Assembly (NCBI RefSeq): GCF_001693485.1
Contig: NZ_MAXC01000003.1
Coordinates: 1 to 64,000, forward strand
DNA from: Bradyrhizobium sp. LMTR 3
GTDB lineage: Bacteria > Pseudomonadota > Alphaproteobacteria > Rhizobiales > Xanthobacteraceae
Direction of reading: 5' to 3'
Length of the DNA: 64,000 nucleotides
Positions 7,658-16,965 of this stretch are shown one piece after another. Every line of letters begins with the position of its first letter. Position 1 is the stretch's first letter. Under the pieces are notes generated by a model. It was given only the letters and a program-made list of their open reading frames with translations. It made no database searches and had not been told where the DNA came from. Position numbers and translations under genes: made by a program.

Positions 7658-8022
7658 TAGTCTTCCTCATAATAAGGCGATGGCTGCATCGGCCGTGGCC
7701 GTACCGCTTGCGGCTGGCCCGGCTGCGGGGCGCGGGCTCGTGGCGCGTTTTGTTGCAGCCCGCGCGGCGCTGGCCGCGCATCGGCCTGCGATTCGAATAC
7801 GGCGCGGCAACCGGTGGAGAGCTGCGGCGTGTTGTACCGCAAACATGCCACGATCCGGTTGACGTCCGGGATCTGGTCGCCGCAAAGCCGCCAGACGTCG
7901 GGCGTGCAGGCCATCTGCTGTTCCCAGGTTCCGCGATATTCCTGCGAGAAAGCGGGAACGGCAGCGCCAGTTCCGCCGCCGATCGCGAGGGCGAGTGCAA
8001 GGACGATCCGCTGCGTTTGCAT
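7654..8022 (-). CDS. Small exported cysteine-containing protein
   Basis: A 122-residue protein with a signal peptide (MQTQRIVLALALAIGGG, cleavage near AFS-QEY). The mature part has a core with spaced cysteines, ACTPDVWRLCGDQIPDVNRIVACLRYN then STGCRAVF, resembling cysteine-rich repeat proteins common in Bradyrhizobium. The tail is a long Pro/Gln/Arg-rich region ending YYEEDY. Four cysteines suggest two disulfides in the periplasm. Function unknown. Confidence 0.75.
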   Translation of the reverse strand: MQTQRIVLALALAIGGGTGAAVPAFSQEYRGTWEQQMACTPDVWRLCGDQIPDVNRIVACLRYNTPQLSTGCRAVFESQADARPAPRGLQQNAPRARAPQPGQPQAVRPRPMQPSPYYEEDY

Positions 8023-8147
8023 GGACAGGTCCCCTTCTTTTCAATTTTCACAGGCGCGGAAGCTCCGCGCGGCGACGGCACTAAGCCTGTCGAATGAATG
8101 CGGCCATGCGACGTTAGTGCGAACAAAAAAATGTGAAGCGGGTTCCC

Positions 8148-9137
8148 CTACTCCACCTTGCCGATCTTCTTCACCGCCGCGACCAGCCGCGCGCTGTCTT
8201 CCGCGACGAATTTTGCAAATTCCGGCGCGTCCAGGTAGGCGACTGGGCTGCCGGCGGTCTCATAGGTCTTGACCACTTCGGGCGCCTTCGCGGCTTCCGC
8301 CATCGCTTCGCGCAGCCGCGTCATGATCGGCGCCGGCAATGCGCGTTGCGCAAACAGTCCCGCCCAGATGTAGAACTCGACATCCTTGTAACCGAGCTCC
8401 TTGAAGGTTGGCAGATCGGGGAAACTCTTGATGCGCTCGGCGCCCCAATTGGCGAGCACGCGCATCTTGCCGTCATCGACCTGCTGCTTCAGCGTGCCCG
8501 GCGCCGATGCCACCGCCTGCACGGTGCCGCTCAATAGCGCGGTAAGCGCCGGCCCGGCGCCGCGAAACGGCACGTGCAGCAATTTGATGCCGGCGCTCGC
8601 GGCAAACATTTCCATCGCCACATGCAGCGTGCCGTATGGACCGGACGAGCCGTAGGGAATTTGCCCGGGACGTTTTTTGGCGTCGTCGACGAACTCCTGC
8701 AGCGTCTTCCACGGCGCGGACGCCGGCACCGCCAGCAGCGTCGGATCGGCGAGCACGCGCGCCACGGCTGCGAATTGCGAGACTTCGTACGCCACCGGGC
8801 GGTCGAACAGACGGTCGGCTTCCGGCAGCACCGCAAGCGAAGACAGCGTCATCAATAGTGTGTGCCCGTCAGGCTCGGCACGCGCCGCCGCCGCATTGCC
8901 GACCGATCCGCCACCGCCGCCGGCGCGGTTGTCGACGATCACGGGCTTTCCGAGGATCCGCTCCAGCGCCTGCGCGATCGGCCGCGCCGCGAGATCGGCC
9001 TGCCCGCCGGGCGGAAACGGCACGATCATGGTGATGTTGCGCGAGGGGTATGGGCCTTGCGCTAAGGCAGCGTTGGAGAGCACGGCTGGCGCGAGCGGCA
9101 ATGCGGCGGCAGCTTTCAGAAGTTCGCGGCGGTTCAT
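8148..9137 (-). CDS. Orphan Bug/TctC-family substrate-binding protein
   Basis: A 329-residue periplasmic solute receptor of the tripartite tricarboxylate transporter family. It has an Arg-containing signal peptide, then GPYPSRNITMIVPFPPGGQADLAARPIAQALE, VIVDNRAGGGGGSVG, PYGSSGPYGTLHVAME and the C-terminal LPTFKELGYKDVEFYIWAGL. It binds a carboxylate-type ligand. No TctA/TctB genes flank it, as is usual for the expanded Bug family. About 265 bp separate it from the LysR gene on the same strand, and that gap is filled by a repeat. Confidence 0.9.
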   Translation of the reverse strand: MNRRELLKAAAALPLAPAVLSNAALAQGPYPSRNITMIVPFPPGGQADLAARPIAQALERILGKPVIVDNRAGGGGGSVGNAAAARAEPDGHTLLMTLSSLAVLPEADRLFDRPVAYEVSQFAAVARVLADPTLLAVPASAPWKTLQEFVDDAKKRPGQIPYGSSGPYGTLHVAMEMFAASAGIKLLHVPFRGAGPALTALLSGTVQAVASAPGTLKQQVDDGKMRVLANWGAERIKSFPDLPTFKELGYKDVEFYIWAGLFAQRALPAPIMTRLREAMAEAAKAPEVVKTYETAGSPVAYLDAPEFAKFVAEDSARLVAAVKKIGKVE

Positions 9138-9221
9138 GGTAGAAGCCTCCCCGGTTCATTTTGTTTTGGTTATTGGAGGCAGCCTAGCCTGAAGCCGGTA
9201 CGTTGCGATAGCCGTACCCTT

Positions 9222-9397
9222 CACCCTCCGCTGGAGGGGGAGGGTCGGGTCACATGGAGCGCAGCGGAATGTGAGACGCGGCGGGGTGATCTATCCGCAC
9301 GGGCACTGTCGGATGTGGAGAGACCGTCACCCCACCCCGCCGCTCATTACATGAGCGTCGACCCTCCCCCTCCAGGGCCCTCCAGGGGAGGGTGAGG
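9222..9397. repeat. Intergenic inverted repeat, family B-like
   Basis: TTCACCCTCCGCTGGAGG on the left is mirrored by CCTCCAGGGGAGGGTGAGG on the right, with an interior GGCGGGGTGA/TCACCCCACCCCGCC pair, so the transcript could fold into a long branched hairpin. It fills the gap between the LysR gene (stop at 9405) and the Bug gene and may terminate transcription from both directions. Confidence 0.7.
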
Positions 9398-9404
9398 ACC
9401 TCGC

Positions 9405-10322
9405 CTACCCGCTCTTCCGCTTCTTCGCTCGCGCAAAATGCTTCGCAAGAAACTCCGCCAGCACTTCGACGCGCGCCGGCCTTGGGCCGCCGGGCGGCGT
9501 CACCAGGTGCACCGCGCCTTCGGGCTGGTGCCAGCCTTTCAGGATCACTTCGACCTCGCCGGATGCAATGGCGTCGCCGACGATGAAGTCCGGCAGATCG
9601 GCGATACCGAGGCCGGCGATGACGGACGGCAACAGCGCCTCGCCATTGTTGACGCGGAGCTGGCCTGCGGGCCGCACGCTGGCCTGTTCGCCTGACGCAT
9701 TGGTGTAGTGCCAGACGCCGGCTGTCGAGAGATAGGCGTAGCCGAAGCATTTATGCTCCGCCAGATGCATCGGATGCGTCGGCCTGCCATGGCGCTTGAG
9801 ATAGGACGGCGCCGCGACAGTGTAGCGCGGCATCGCGCAGAGCCGCCGCGCGATCAGCGACGAATCCGGCAGGCGGGCGATGCGCAGGCCGGCATCGAAA
9901 CCTTCGCCGATCAGATCGACCGTCGCGTCGCTCAGGTGAAGGTCGATCGAGACTTCCGGGAAGGCTGTGAGAAATTCCGGCAAGATCGGCGCAACGGCTT
10001 TCACGCCAAACGTCATCGGCACCGCGAGCCGCACCAGCCCGCGCGGCGCCATCGATTGCGACAGGGCTTCGTTCTCGGCGTCCTCGCCGTCGGCGAGCAG
10101 GCGCGCGGCGCGCTCGGCGAGCCTTTGCCCGGCATCGGTCAGCGCCAACCGCCGCGAGGTGCGGTTGAACAGCCGCGCGCCGAGCCGCTGCTCGAGCCGA
10201 CTGACGGCCTTGGACACCGTGGCCTTGGACAGCGCCAGCTCGGTGGCGGCCGCCGCAAATGACCGCAATTCCACGACTTTTGCAAAAATCGCCAACGCCT
10301 CGAAATCCGGGAGCTTGGACAT
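9405..10322 (-). CDS. LysR-family transcriptional regulator
   Basis: A 305-residue LysR regulator starting MSKLPDFEALAIFAKVVE. The winged helix (SFAAAATELALSKATVSKAVSRLEQRLG) is followed by RLFNRTSRRLALTDAG and a substrate-binding domain with PEVSIDLHLSDATVDL and GLGIADLPDFIVGDAI, the CrgA/YafC-like subgroup. The start at 10322 gives the canonical N-terminus. It is divergent from the SDR gene at 10438 with 115 bp between, so it probably controls the SDR-pirin-wrbA set in response to a redox or electrophile signal. Confidence 0.9.
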   Translation of the reverse strand: MSKLPDFEALAIFAKVVELRSFAAAATELALSKATVSKAVSRLEQRLGARLFNRTSRRLALTDAGQRLAERAARLLADGEDAENEALSQSMAPRGLVRLAVPMTFGVKAVAPILPEFLTAFPEVSIDLHLSDATVDLIGEGFDAGLRIARLPDSSLIARRLCAMPRYTVAAPSYLKRHGRPTHPMHLAEHKCFGYAYLSTAGVWHYTNASGEQASVRPAGQLRVNNGEALLPSVIAGLGIADLPDFIVGDAIASGEVEVILKGWHQPEGAVHLVTPPGGPRPARVEVLAEFLAKHFARAKKRKSG

Positions 10323-10338
10323 TCGGATCACCCTAAGG

Positions 10339-10363
10339 CTCATTTTTTGAAACAATGAGTTTC
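10339..10363. promoter_or_regulatory. Overlapping inverted repeats in the LysR/SDR divergent region
   Basis: CTCATT (10339-10344) mirrors AATGAG (10354-10359), and GAAAC (10349-10353) mirrors GTTTC (10359-10363). A further GTTTC follows downstream. This AT-rich block, midway between the LysR start and the SDR start, is the likely LysR binding site. Confidence 0.45.
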
Positions 10364-10437
10364 GATAGTTTCTATTTCTATACCACGGCAGGAGGCATAT
10401 CCAATGGCCATCGGAATTCGAGCAACGGAGAAATCCA

Positions 10438-11190
10438 ATGACCAAGAAGCTCTCAGGCAAGGTAGCCCTCGTCACCGGCGGTTCGCGCGGCATCGGCGCA
10501 GCGTCTGCCCGCGCGCTTGCGGCAGAAGGCGCCAACGTCGCGATCAGTTATGTCGCTTCTCCCGACAAGGCGGAAGCGGTTGTGGCCGAGTTGAAGACCA
10601 AGGGTGTCAACGCCCGCGCCTACAAAGCCGACCAGGCATCCGTCGCCGATGTCAATCAGCTCGTGAAGAACGTCGCGAAGGATTTCGGGCGACTCGACAT
10701 CCTCGTCAACAATGCAGGCGTCGCTGTCGGTGGCCCGATTGATGACGCCAATACGGATAGCGCAGCGCTGGCCCGGCAGGACGCCATCAACGTGCATGGC
10801 GTGATTACCGCGATCCGCGCCGCGTCGAAACTGATGGGCGACGGCGGACGCATCGTCACCATCGGCTCCGGTATCGCCACCCGCGCCTCGTTTCCGGGCC
10901 TGGCCGACTACGCCGCGACCAAGGCTGCCGTTGTCGGTTACTCCAAGGGCGCGGCGCGCGACCTCGGACCGCGCGGCATCACGGTCAACGTGCTGCAGCC
11001 CGGCTCGATCGATACCGACATGAATCCGAAGGATGGTGGCGATTTTGCCGAAACCCAGCGTGTCCAGCACGCGCTGCAGCGCTTCGGCACCGCTGAAGAA
11101 ATCGCAGCCGGCGTAGTGTTCCTCGCAAGCCCCGAAGCGTCGTTCGTGACCGGCACGGTGCTCAATGTCGATGGCGGCTTCGGCGCGTAA
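10438..11190 (+). CDS. SDR-family oxidoreductase (3-oxoacyl-ACP reductase-like)
   Basis: A 250-residue classical short-chain dehydrogenase. The NAD(P) motif TGGSRGIG is at about residues 13-20, NNAG at 88-91, the catalytic Ser in IVTIGSGIA, and Y-x3-K in DYAATKAAV. The tail FVTGTVLNVDGGFGA is complete. The Arg after the glycine motif favours NADPH. It is the first gene of a cluster with pirin and WrbA, divergent from a LysR regulator. This arrangement is seen in quinone- or electrophile-response loci, so the substrate may be a quinone or reactive carbonyl rather than a fatty-acyl intermediate. Confidence 0.9.
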   Translation: MTKKLSGKVALVTGGSRGIGAASARALAAEGANVAISYVASPDKAEAVVAELKTKGVNARAYKADQASVADVNQLVKNVAKDFGRLDILVNNAGVAVGGPIDDANTDSAALARQDAINVHGVITAIRAASKLMGDGGRIVTIGSGIATRASFPGLADYAATKAAVVGYSKGAARDLGPRGITVNVLQPGSIDTDMNPKDGGDFAETQRVQHALQRFGTAEEIAAGVVFLASPEASFVTGTVLNVDGGFGA

Positions 11191-11204
11191 CTCAAATCCA
11201 GCGC

Positions 11205-11227
11205 GGCCGGGCGCAAGCCGCCCGGCC
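11205..11227. terminator. Strong GC hairpin after the SDR gene
   Basis: GGCCGGGCG and CGCCCGGCC form a perfect 9-bp stem around CAAGC, 14 bp after the SDR stop and 36 bp before the pirin ATG. There is no T-tract, so it may attenuate or stabilise the mRNA rather than terminate fully. Confidence 0.4.
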
Positions 11228-11262
11228 ACTTCATTCAAGAACTTTCAACGAAGGAATATCCC

Positions 11263-11961
11263 ATGATCGAACTCAGACCATTTGCAAAACTCGGCAGCGC
11301 CGATCACGGCTGGCTGAAGGCAAAACATCACTTCTCGTTCGGCAGCCATTACGATCCCGACAATATGGGCCACGGCGCGTTGCGGGTGTGGAACGATGAC
11401 GAGATCGCGCCGAACACCGGCTTTCCCGCCCATCCCCACGCCAACATGGAAATCATCACCTATGTCCGCGAAGGCGCGATCACGCACCAGGACTCGCTCG
11501 GCAACAAGGGCCGGACTGAAGCCGGCGACGTGCAGGTGATGAGCGCCGGGAGCGGCATTCGTCACTCCGAGTACAATCTGGAGCCGAGCAAGACCAAGAT
11601 CTTCCAGATCTGGATCGAGCCGACGACGAGGGGTGGCCAGCCGACCTGGGGCGCCAAACCGTTTCCGAAGTCGGATCGCTCCGGCAAGCTCGTCACCATC
11701 GCCAGCGGCATTGCCGGCGACAAGGATGCGCTGCCGATCCGCGCCGATGCGAGGGTGCTCGCCACCACGCTGAAAGCGGGCGAGAGCGCGGCGTATGAGG
11801 CGGCGAAGGCGCGTCACCTCTATCTCGTGCCGGCGGCCGGCAGCGTCGAAGTCAACGGCGTGCGCGTCAATGCCCGCGACGGCGCCGCGATCCGCGACGA
11901 GGCCAAGCTGACGATTACCGCGCTGGAAGATTCCGAACTGGTGCTGGTCGACGCGGCGTAA
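11263..11961 (+). CDS. Pirin-family bicupin protein
   Basis: A 232-residue YhhW-type pirin. The metal site is visible in [19 protein letters not shown] (His pair, then the Glu/His of the first cupin) and in the [10 protein letters not shown] segment. The C-terminal cupin ([16 protein letters not shown]) is more degenerate, as is normal. Bacterial pirins of this class can oxidise quercetin or sense iron redox state. The neighbours (SDR, WrbA, LysR) point to a redox role. The start is supported by AAGGAATATCCC before the ATG. Confidence 0.9.
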   Translation: MIELRPFAKLGSADHGWLKAKHHFSFGSHYDPDNMGHGALRVWNDDEIAPNTGFPAHPHANMEIITYVREGAITHQDSLGNKGRTEAGDVQVMSAGSGIRHSEYNLEPSKTKIFQIWIEPTTRGGQPTWGAKPFPKSDRSGKLVTIASGIAGDKDALPIRADARVLATTLKAGESAAYEAAKARHLYLVPAAGSVEVNGVRVNARDGAAIRDEAKLTITALEDSELVLVDAA

Positions 11962-11975
11962 GCCACTCACCGATC

Positions 11976-12062
11976 GTCATGCCCGGGCTTGACCCGGGCA
12001 TCCATCTCGCTTCGCAAGACTCTTCAAAGGCGATGGATTGCCGGGTCAAGCCCGGCAATGAC
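11976..12062. repeat. Intergenic palindromic repeat between pirin and wrbA
   Basis: GTCATGCCCGGG near 11976 is mirrored by CCCGGCAATGAC ending at 12062. Inner arms GGCTTGACCCGGGCATCCATC and GATGGATTGCCGGGTCAAGCC pair over 20 bp. It sits inside the putative operon between pirin and wrbA, so it may shape mRNA stability there. Confidence 0.75.
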
Positions 12063-12104
12063 AGCCCCAACAACAACTCACATCAAATCCAAAGGACAAC
12101 CACC

Positions 12105-12704
12105 ATGGCCAAAGTACTCGTGCTCTATTATTCCGCTTACGGTCACATCGAGGCGATGGCGAATGCCGTAGCCGAAGGCGCGCGAAAGGCTGGCGCCACC
12201 GTCGACATCAAGCGCGCGCCAGAGCTCGTGCCTGAAGCGGTCGCGAAGGCCTCGCATTACAAGCTCGATCAGACCGCGCCGATCGCAAAGATCGAGGACC
12301 TCGCCAATTACGACGCGATCGTCATCGGCACCGGCACCCGCTTCGGCCGAATGACGTCGCAGATGGCGAACTTCCTCGACCAGGCCGGTGGCCTCTGGGC
12401 CAAGGGCGCGCTGCACGGCAAGGTCGGCGGTGCCTTTACCGCAACGGCGACCCAGCATGGCGGGCAGGAAACCACGCTGTTTTCGATCATCACCAATCTC
12501 TTGCACTTCGGCATGACGGTCGTCGGCCTGAACTACGGCTTTGCCGGCCAGATGAAGCTCGACGAAATCACCGGCGGCGCACCCTATGGCGCCACCACGA
12601 TCACCGGCGGCGACGGCAGCCGTCAGCCGAGCGAAAACGAACTCGCCGGCGCGCGCTATCAGGGGCGCGTGATCGCGGAGACCGCCAGCAAGCTGCATGG
12701 CTGA
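12105..12704 (+). CDS. wrbA: NAD(P)H:quinone oxidoreductase WrbA
   Basis: A 199-residue flavodoxin-like protein: [16 protein letters not shown] (FMN phosphate loop), [43 protein letters not shown] and the C-terminal [16 protein letters not shown], all diagnostic of type IV NQOs. It catalyses two-electron quinone reduction, protecting against semiquinone cycling. It is the last gene of the SDR-pirin-wrbA cluster. ATG 12105 follows AAAGGACAACC; the upstream frame to 11979 is repeat sequence. A GGGCGGC/GCCGCCC hairpin follows at 12714-12743. Confidence 0.95.
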   Translation: MAKVLVLYYSAYGHIEAMANAVAEGARKAGATVDIKRAPELVPEAVAKASHYKLDQTAPIAKIEDLANYDAIVIGTGTRFGRMTSQMANFLDQAGGLWAKGALHGKVGGAFTATATQHGGQETTLFSIITNLLHFGMTVVGLNYGFAGQMKLDEITGGAPYGATTITGGDGSRQPSENELAGARYQGRVIAETASKLHG

Positions 12705-12871
12705 ATGCGATATGGGCGGCGTTCTCTCTTACGAATGCCGCCCTATCTAGTCCTTCGGGGGCGGAGCCCGGTGCTGCCCGGAATGCACGAAATCGTGAGG
12801 CATAGTTTCTAACCGCTTTATGAATCCGTGATAGGTCTTCGGCCTCCCGGTCGGCGCGCAAAGGTTCTAGC

Positions 12872-13819
12872 ATGAGCAACAATTCGCAAGTCCGGTGGCC
12901 GGAATTGCCGACCGCGGCGTGGCGTGACACCTATGCGACACTCCATCTTTGGACCCAGATCGTCGGCAAGGTCCGCCTTGCCAAATCGCCATGGCTCAAT
13001 CATTCCTGGCACGTGGCGCTCTATGTCACGCCGCGCGGATTGACGACATCGCCAGTGCCCGACGGCGCACGAACGTTCCAGATCGACTTCGATTTCATTG
13101 ACCACACGCTGCGCATCTCGACCAGCGACGGCTCGCTAGAGCAATTTGCGCTAGCAGGACATTCGGTCGCCAGCTTCTATGCCGCCACGATGGCAGCGCT
13201 TGCCGAGCTCGGCATTGCCGTTGCCATCGACGAGATGCCGAACGAACTGCCCGATCCGATAAACTTCTCCGAGGACACCGTGCACGCCGCCTACGATCCA
13301 GATGCCGTCGGGTGCTTCCTGCAAATTCTCGTCAACTGCGACCGCATCTTCAAGCAATTCCGAACCGGCTTCCTCGGCAAGGCCAGCCCGGTGCACTTCT
13401 TCTGGGGCAGTTTCGATCTCGCGGTGACGCGCTTCTCGGGACGCCGCGCGCCACGCCATCCCGGCGGGGTGCCACATTTGCCCGACGCTGTTGCACATGA
13501 AGCCTATTCACACGAAGTCAGCAGCGCCGGGTTTTGGCCAGGCGGTGGCGCTATCGATCATCCCGCCTTCTATTCCTATGCCTATCCCGAGCCGCCGGGT
13601 TTTCGCGCGACGAAGGTGCAACCGGATGCGGCGTTCTTCAGTGAAGCGCTCGGCGAATTCATTCTGCCATACGACGCCGTCCGGACGGCTGCCGATCCCG
13701 ACAAGGCGCTGCTCGATTTCCTGCACAGCACGTATGAGGCCGCGGCAATCGCGGCAAATTGGGATCGCGACGCGTTGGAATGCGATTCCGGGCAGCCCGG
13801 CGTGGTGAGGCAGGTTTGA
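12872..13819 (+). CDS. DUF5996 family protein
   Basis: A 315-residue protein beginning WPELPTAAWRDTYATLHLWTQIVGKVRL and containing NHSWHVALYVTPRGLTTSP, VHFFWGSFDLAVTRFSGR and a conserved HEAYSHEVSSAGFWPGG block, which is the DUF5996 signature. Function is unknown. The dense His/Asp/Trp content of the last block suggests metal or small-molecule binding, but no catalytic motif is recognised. It is soluble, with no signal peptide, and monocistronic between wrbA and a repeat. Confidence 0.9.
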   Translation: MSNNSQVRWPELPTAAWRDTYATLHLWTQIVGKVRLAKSPWLNHSWHVALYVTPRGLTTSPVPDGARTFQIDFDFIDHTLRISTSDGSLEQFALAGHSVASFYAATMAALAELGIAVAIDEMPNELPDPINFSEDTVHAAYDPDAVGCFLQILVNCDRIFKQFRTGFLGKASPVHFFWGSFDLAVTRFSGRRAPRHPGGVPHLPDAVAHEAYSHEVSSAGFWPGGGAIDHPAFYSYAYPEPPGFRATKVQPDAAFFSEALGEFILPYDAVRTAADPDKALLDFLHSTYEAAAIAANWDRDALECDSGQPGVVRQV

Positions 13820-13828
13820 AGCTGCTGT

Positions 13829-13974
13829 GTAGGGTGGGCAAAGCCAACGAGTCGCGCGAACGCGCGGCCAGCGGCGAGCGCAAGGGCGCTCACGGCGACA
13901 GGCTCCGCGTGCCCAGCATCACGCGCGTGCAATGTCGAAAATGGTGAGCAAGCCTGCGGCTTTGCCCACCCTAC
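13829..13974. repeat. Intergenic inverted repeat, family C copy 1
   Basis: GTAGGGTGGGCAAAG at the left end is mirrored by CTTTGCCCACCCTAC at the right end, 146 bp overall. Other copies are at 48147-48186 (partial) and 53415-53505. It lies between the convergent DUF5996 gene and a zinc-ribbon gene. Confidence 0.8.
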
Positions 13975-13983
13975 GAACTGCCA

Positions 13984-14175
13984 CTAATGCCGCAGTTGCG
14001 GCTTCATAATGGTCTGGCGAACTTCGGCGCCGCAATCGGCGCATTCATAGGTGAAGTCAATCTTGGCCTGGCTCCAATGCGGTTCGACGTCGCGCACATA
14101 CATCGGAAGTCCGACACAGCTCGGACAAAGGACGAAACCCGGCTCAATGCCATGATGATGAATATAGGCTGGCAT
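13984..14175 (-). CDS. Small zinc-ribbon protein (63 aa)
   Basis: A 63-residue protein, MPAYIHHHGIEPGFVLCPSC followed by VGLPMYVRDVEPHWSQAKIDFTYECADCGAEVRQTI. Two C-x2-C knuckles (CPSC, CADC) separated by about 30 residues make a four-cysteine zinc ribbon. ATG 14175 is preceded by GGGAGAG. Partners unknown. The lone ribbon could bind nucleic acid or a protein. Confidence 0.75.
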   Translation of the reverse strand: MPAYIHHHGIEPGFVLCPSCVGLPMYVRDVEPHWSQAKIDFTYECADCGAEVRQTIMKPQLRH

Positions 14176-14412
14176 GTTGGCTCTCCCCACGGCAGCAATT
14201 CACGAGTAGCCCATCACCCGAAGCGCAGCATACGCGCGCGCGGCCAAGCCGATCATCAACTCTCGCGAACACATAATGAACGGCTGCATATTCCTGGCAC
14301 GTGTTGCAGATTTGCACGGCAGTTCCCGTGCGGCAACAATGTGTCAGCTCTTATCGCGCGACAGCGACTAGCCGAGCAGGTGCTCGGATTTCGGATGCCT
14401 CGATGAGCCGGC

Positions 14413-15462
14413 TCATGAGTCGATCTTCGACGCCTTGTAGGGCTGCGGCTCGAGGCCGAACGCGGCCAGCACGCTGCCGATCGCCACCGTGACGGGATGC
14501 ATGGCAATGGTCCACTCACGCTCGGTGAGGACCGCGTGCACGGCATATCCGAGCGAGAGCGGCAAGGCTGCCAGCAGCTTGGCCGTCAGCTTCGCCCGCA
14601 ACCAGAACGTCGGCGTCGCCTTGCGTTGGACGTGATAATTGATCGCCCCGATCTGCAGGCCCCGCATCGCCAGCCATTTCAGGCTGGTCCGGCTTTGCGG
14701 CACGGTTTCGCTGATCGCGGCTTCGGCCGCCCAATGAAATCGCAAGCCGAGCCTTTCACAGCGATGGAAGAAATCGGTGTCTCCGCCACCGAGAAAATTG
14801 AAACGGAGGTCGAATGCCGGCATGCCCAACCGATCAAACACCGCGCGCCGGATCAGGCAATTGCCGCAGCCATAGATCACCGGCACTGGACCTGAGGCGT
14901 CGTAGGCCGGCGCAAAAGCGGGATGGCGCCGCAGCCCACGCTTTCGTTCGTCATCGAATTCAGGAAATACCGGACCGCCGACGATGTCGGCGCCGGTCGC
15001 CTCCGCAGTCCCGACCATCTGCTCCAGCCAATCCGGCGAAGCGATTTCGTCATCGTCGATCATCAGAAGGCTGGTGGCCAGGGGGAACATCTGCAGCGCC
15101 GTCTCGAAGGCGGCATTGATCGCATAGCAGTTTCCCTGCCGCGGCTCGATCACGCAGAGCCCCGACAATTTCGCCGACGCGAGGTATTCGGCGGCAACCG
15201 GCACGCTCTCGCTCCTCGACGCATCGTTCTCCACCATCACGACGGCGAAGCGGCGGCTGGTGCGCTGAACGGCAAGCGACTGCAGCGTCCGGCGCAGGTA
15301 CTTGGGACGGCGAAAACAGGGGATGCACACCACCGTTTCGATTCCTGGATCGAGCGCCGGTGAAGCCGCCACCAGCGCACGCAGAGCTCTGACCGCCGGA
15401 TCAGGCCGACCCATCCTGATATCGCCGATCGAGCTCTCTGCCATGAAAGTCTGGTCGTTCAC
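14413..15462 (-). CDS. Family 2 glycosyltransferase
   Basis: A 349-residue GT-A-fold transferase. Key motifs are ETVVCIPCFRRPKYLRRTLQSL, AVVMVENDA, the acidic metal/nucleotide site LMIDDDE (about residue 145), GCGNCLIRRAVFDRLG and the GGGDTDFFHRCERLG acceptor/base region. The C-terminal third has one or two hydrophobic segments, suggesting membrane association. It is divergent from galE across 303 bp, consistent with joint use in polysaccharide synthesis. The start is GTG 15462; ATG 15444 is an alternative. Donor sugar unknown. Confidence 0.88.
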   Translation of the reverse strand: MNDQTFMAESSIGDIRMGRPDPAVRALRALVAASPALDPGIETVVCIPCFRRPKYLRRTLQSLAVQRTSRRFAVVMVENDASRSESVPVAAEYLASAKLSGLCVIEPRQGNCYAINAAFETALQMFPLATSLLMIDDDEIASPDWLEQMVGTAEATGADIVGGPVFPEFDDERKRGLRRHPAFAPAYDASGPVPVIYGCGNCLIRRAVFDRLGMPAFDLRFNFLGGGDTDFFHRCERLGLRFHWAAEAAISETVPQSRTSLKWLAMRGLQIGAINYHVQRKATPTFWLRAKLTAKLLAALPLSLGYAVHAVLTEREWTIAMHPVTVAIGSVLAAFGLEPQPYKASKIDS

Positions 15463-15765
15463 GAATATGTCTCGTCGTCCCGAAACGGGATTGCCGGATT
15501 AATTCCGGGACACTTCCGTCTCGATAAAGCCGCTCGCTCGGGGGATTATCCCGTCCTTGCGGACGTAACGCGCACGGTGGTGCAAAAACCGATCCGGCAG
15601 CGAAACGTGACGCACCGAATTCCAGCGACGGTTAATGGATGGGGTTAATCCGCGCATCTGGCTGGAGCCGCGCCGGCTGTTCTGGCGCTATTGACCACCA
15701 ATCCGCGAGCGCTTTATCTGTTGCTGAACAGGAGCCGATCGAGAGATCGGCGGGGCACAAAGCCG
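15463..15765. promoter_or_regulatory. Divergent GT2/galE intergenic region
   Basis: This 303-bp gap has no supported gene. The one clear element is a perfect hairpin CCGATC-GAGA-GATCGG at 15735-15750, ending 15 bp before the galE ATG, where it would lie in the leader and partly mask the ribosome-binding region. Promoters for both genes must be here but no confident -35/-10 pair was seen. Confidence 0.4.
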
Positions 15766-16776
15766 ATGAACAGCCGTCCAATCATTCTCGTCACCGGCGG
15801 TGCGGGCTATATCGGCTCGCATTGCTGCAGGGCGTTGGATAAGGCGGGCTACCAGCCCGTCGTCTACGATAATCTTTCGACCGGCCATCGCAGCTTCGCC
15901 GCGGGCACGCTGGTGGTCGGCGACATCGCCGACAGGGCGACGCTGGCGCGGACCTTTGCCGAGCATGACATCGCGGCGGTCATGCACTTCGCTGCGTCGA
16001 GCCTGGTCGGAGAATCCGTTGCCGATCCGCAGAAATACTACGTCAACAATCTCGCCGGCACGCTGTCGCTGCTCGAGACCATGCGCGCGGCCGGCTGCAA
16101 CCGCCTGGTGTTTTCATCGACCGGCGCGGTCTATGGCAGCGCCGACAGCAAGGCGCTGCGCGAGGACTATCCCTGCGCGCCGATCAACCCCTACGGCGCC
16201 TCGAAATGGATGATCGAGCGCGTGCTGGCGGATTATCGCATAGCCTACGGCTTCGGCTCGTTCGCACTGCGCTACTTCAACGCCGCTGGCGCCGACCCTG
16301 CCGGCGGCATCGGCGAATTGCGCGAAGTGGAAACCCACCTTATCCCCCGCGCGATGATGGCGCTGCAGGGACACGTGCCTGATTTCGCCGTGTTCGGTGA
16401 CGACTACGACACGCCCGACGGGACGGCGATCCGCGACTACATCCACGTGACCGATCTGGCGGCTGCCCACGTGCTTGCGCTCGAGCTTCTGCTGCAGGGG
16501 CATACCGGCGGCGCCTTCAATCTCGGCACCGGCAACGGCTTTTCGGTGCGCGAAATCCTCGCGGCGATCGCCGCCGAGACCCGCCGCGAAGTCCCGCATG
16601 TCGTCAGGCCCCGCCGACCAGGCGATCCAACCTATCTGGTCGCCGATCCCTCCGCCGCACGCGCGACATTGAACTTCCGTCCCGCCCATTCGGATCTGGC
16701 CACGATCATCCGTACCGCCTGGGCTTGGCACAAGAAGGCTCACCCGCTGAAGACGGGTGCGCCTGGTCGCGACTGA
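15766..16776 (+). CDS. galE: UDP-glucose 4-epimerase
   Basis: A 336-residue extended SDR. The N-terminal ILVTGGAGYIGSHCC is the NAD site, followed by YDNLSTGH, the catalytic Thr/Ser region FSSTGAVYG, Y-x3-K in NPYGASKWM, ALRYFNAAGAD and the UDP-binding RDYIHVTDLAAAHV. It interconverts UDP-glucose and UDP-galactose for surface polysaccharides. ATG 15766 gives the conserved N-terminus, while the upstream TTG frame does not. It is probably co-regulated with the divergent glycosyltransferase. Confidence 0.95.
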   Translation: MNSRPIILVTGGAGYIGSHCCRALDKAGYQPVVYDNLSTGHRSFAAGTLVVGDIADRATLARTFAEHDIAAVMHFAASSLVGESVADPQKYYVNNLAGTLSLLETMRAAGCNRLVFSSTGAVYGSADSKALREDYPCAPINPYGASKWMIERVLADYRIAYGFGSFALRYFNAAGADPAGGIGELREVETHLIPRAMMALQGHVPDFAVFGDDYDTPDGTAIRDYIHVTDLAAAHVLALELLLQGHTGGAFNLGTGNGFSVREILAAIAAETRREVPHVVRPRRPGDPTYLVADPSAARATLNFRPAHSDLATIIRTAWAWHKKAHPLKTGAPGRD

Positions 16777-16965
16777 ACGGATCCACTCCGTCGGCCTGAC
16801 GGCGCCAAGGACGAAGACGTCGTGCTGCTGGACATGGGCGAAGGCCCGGCGACCTCAACGGCGGCAGAAGAGAAGCAACCCCGGCCTCGCCGGTCCATTC
16901 CCGATACGCAACTATTTTGGGTGCGGCGCGTTTTTGTGTTCTCAACCAGCTTACGGATGTAGAAC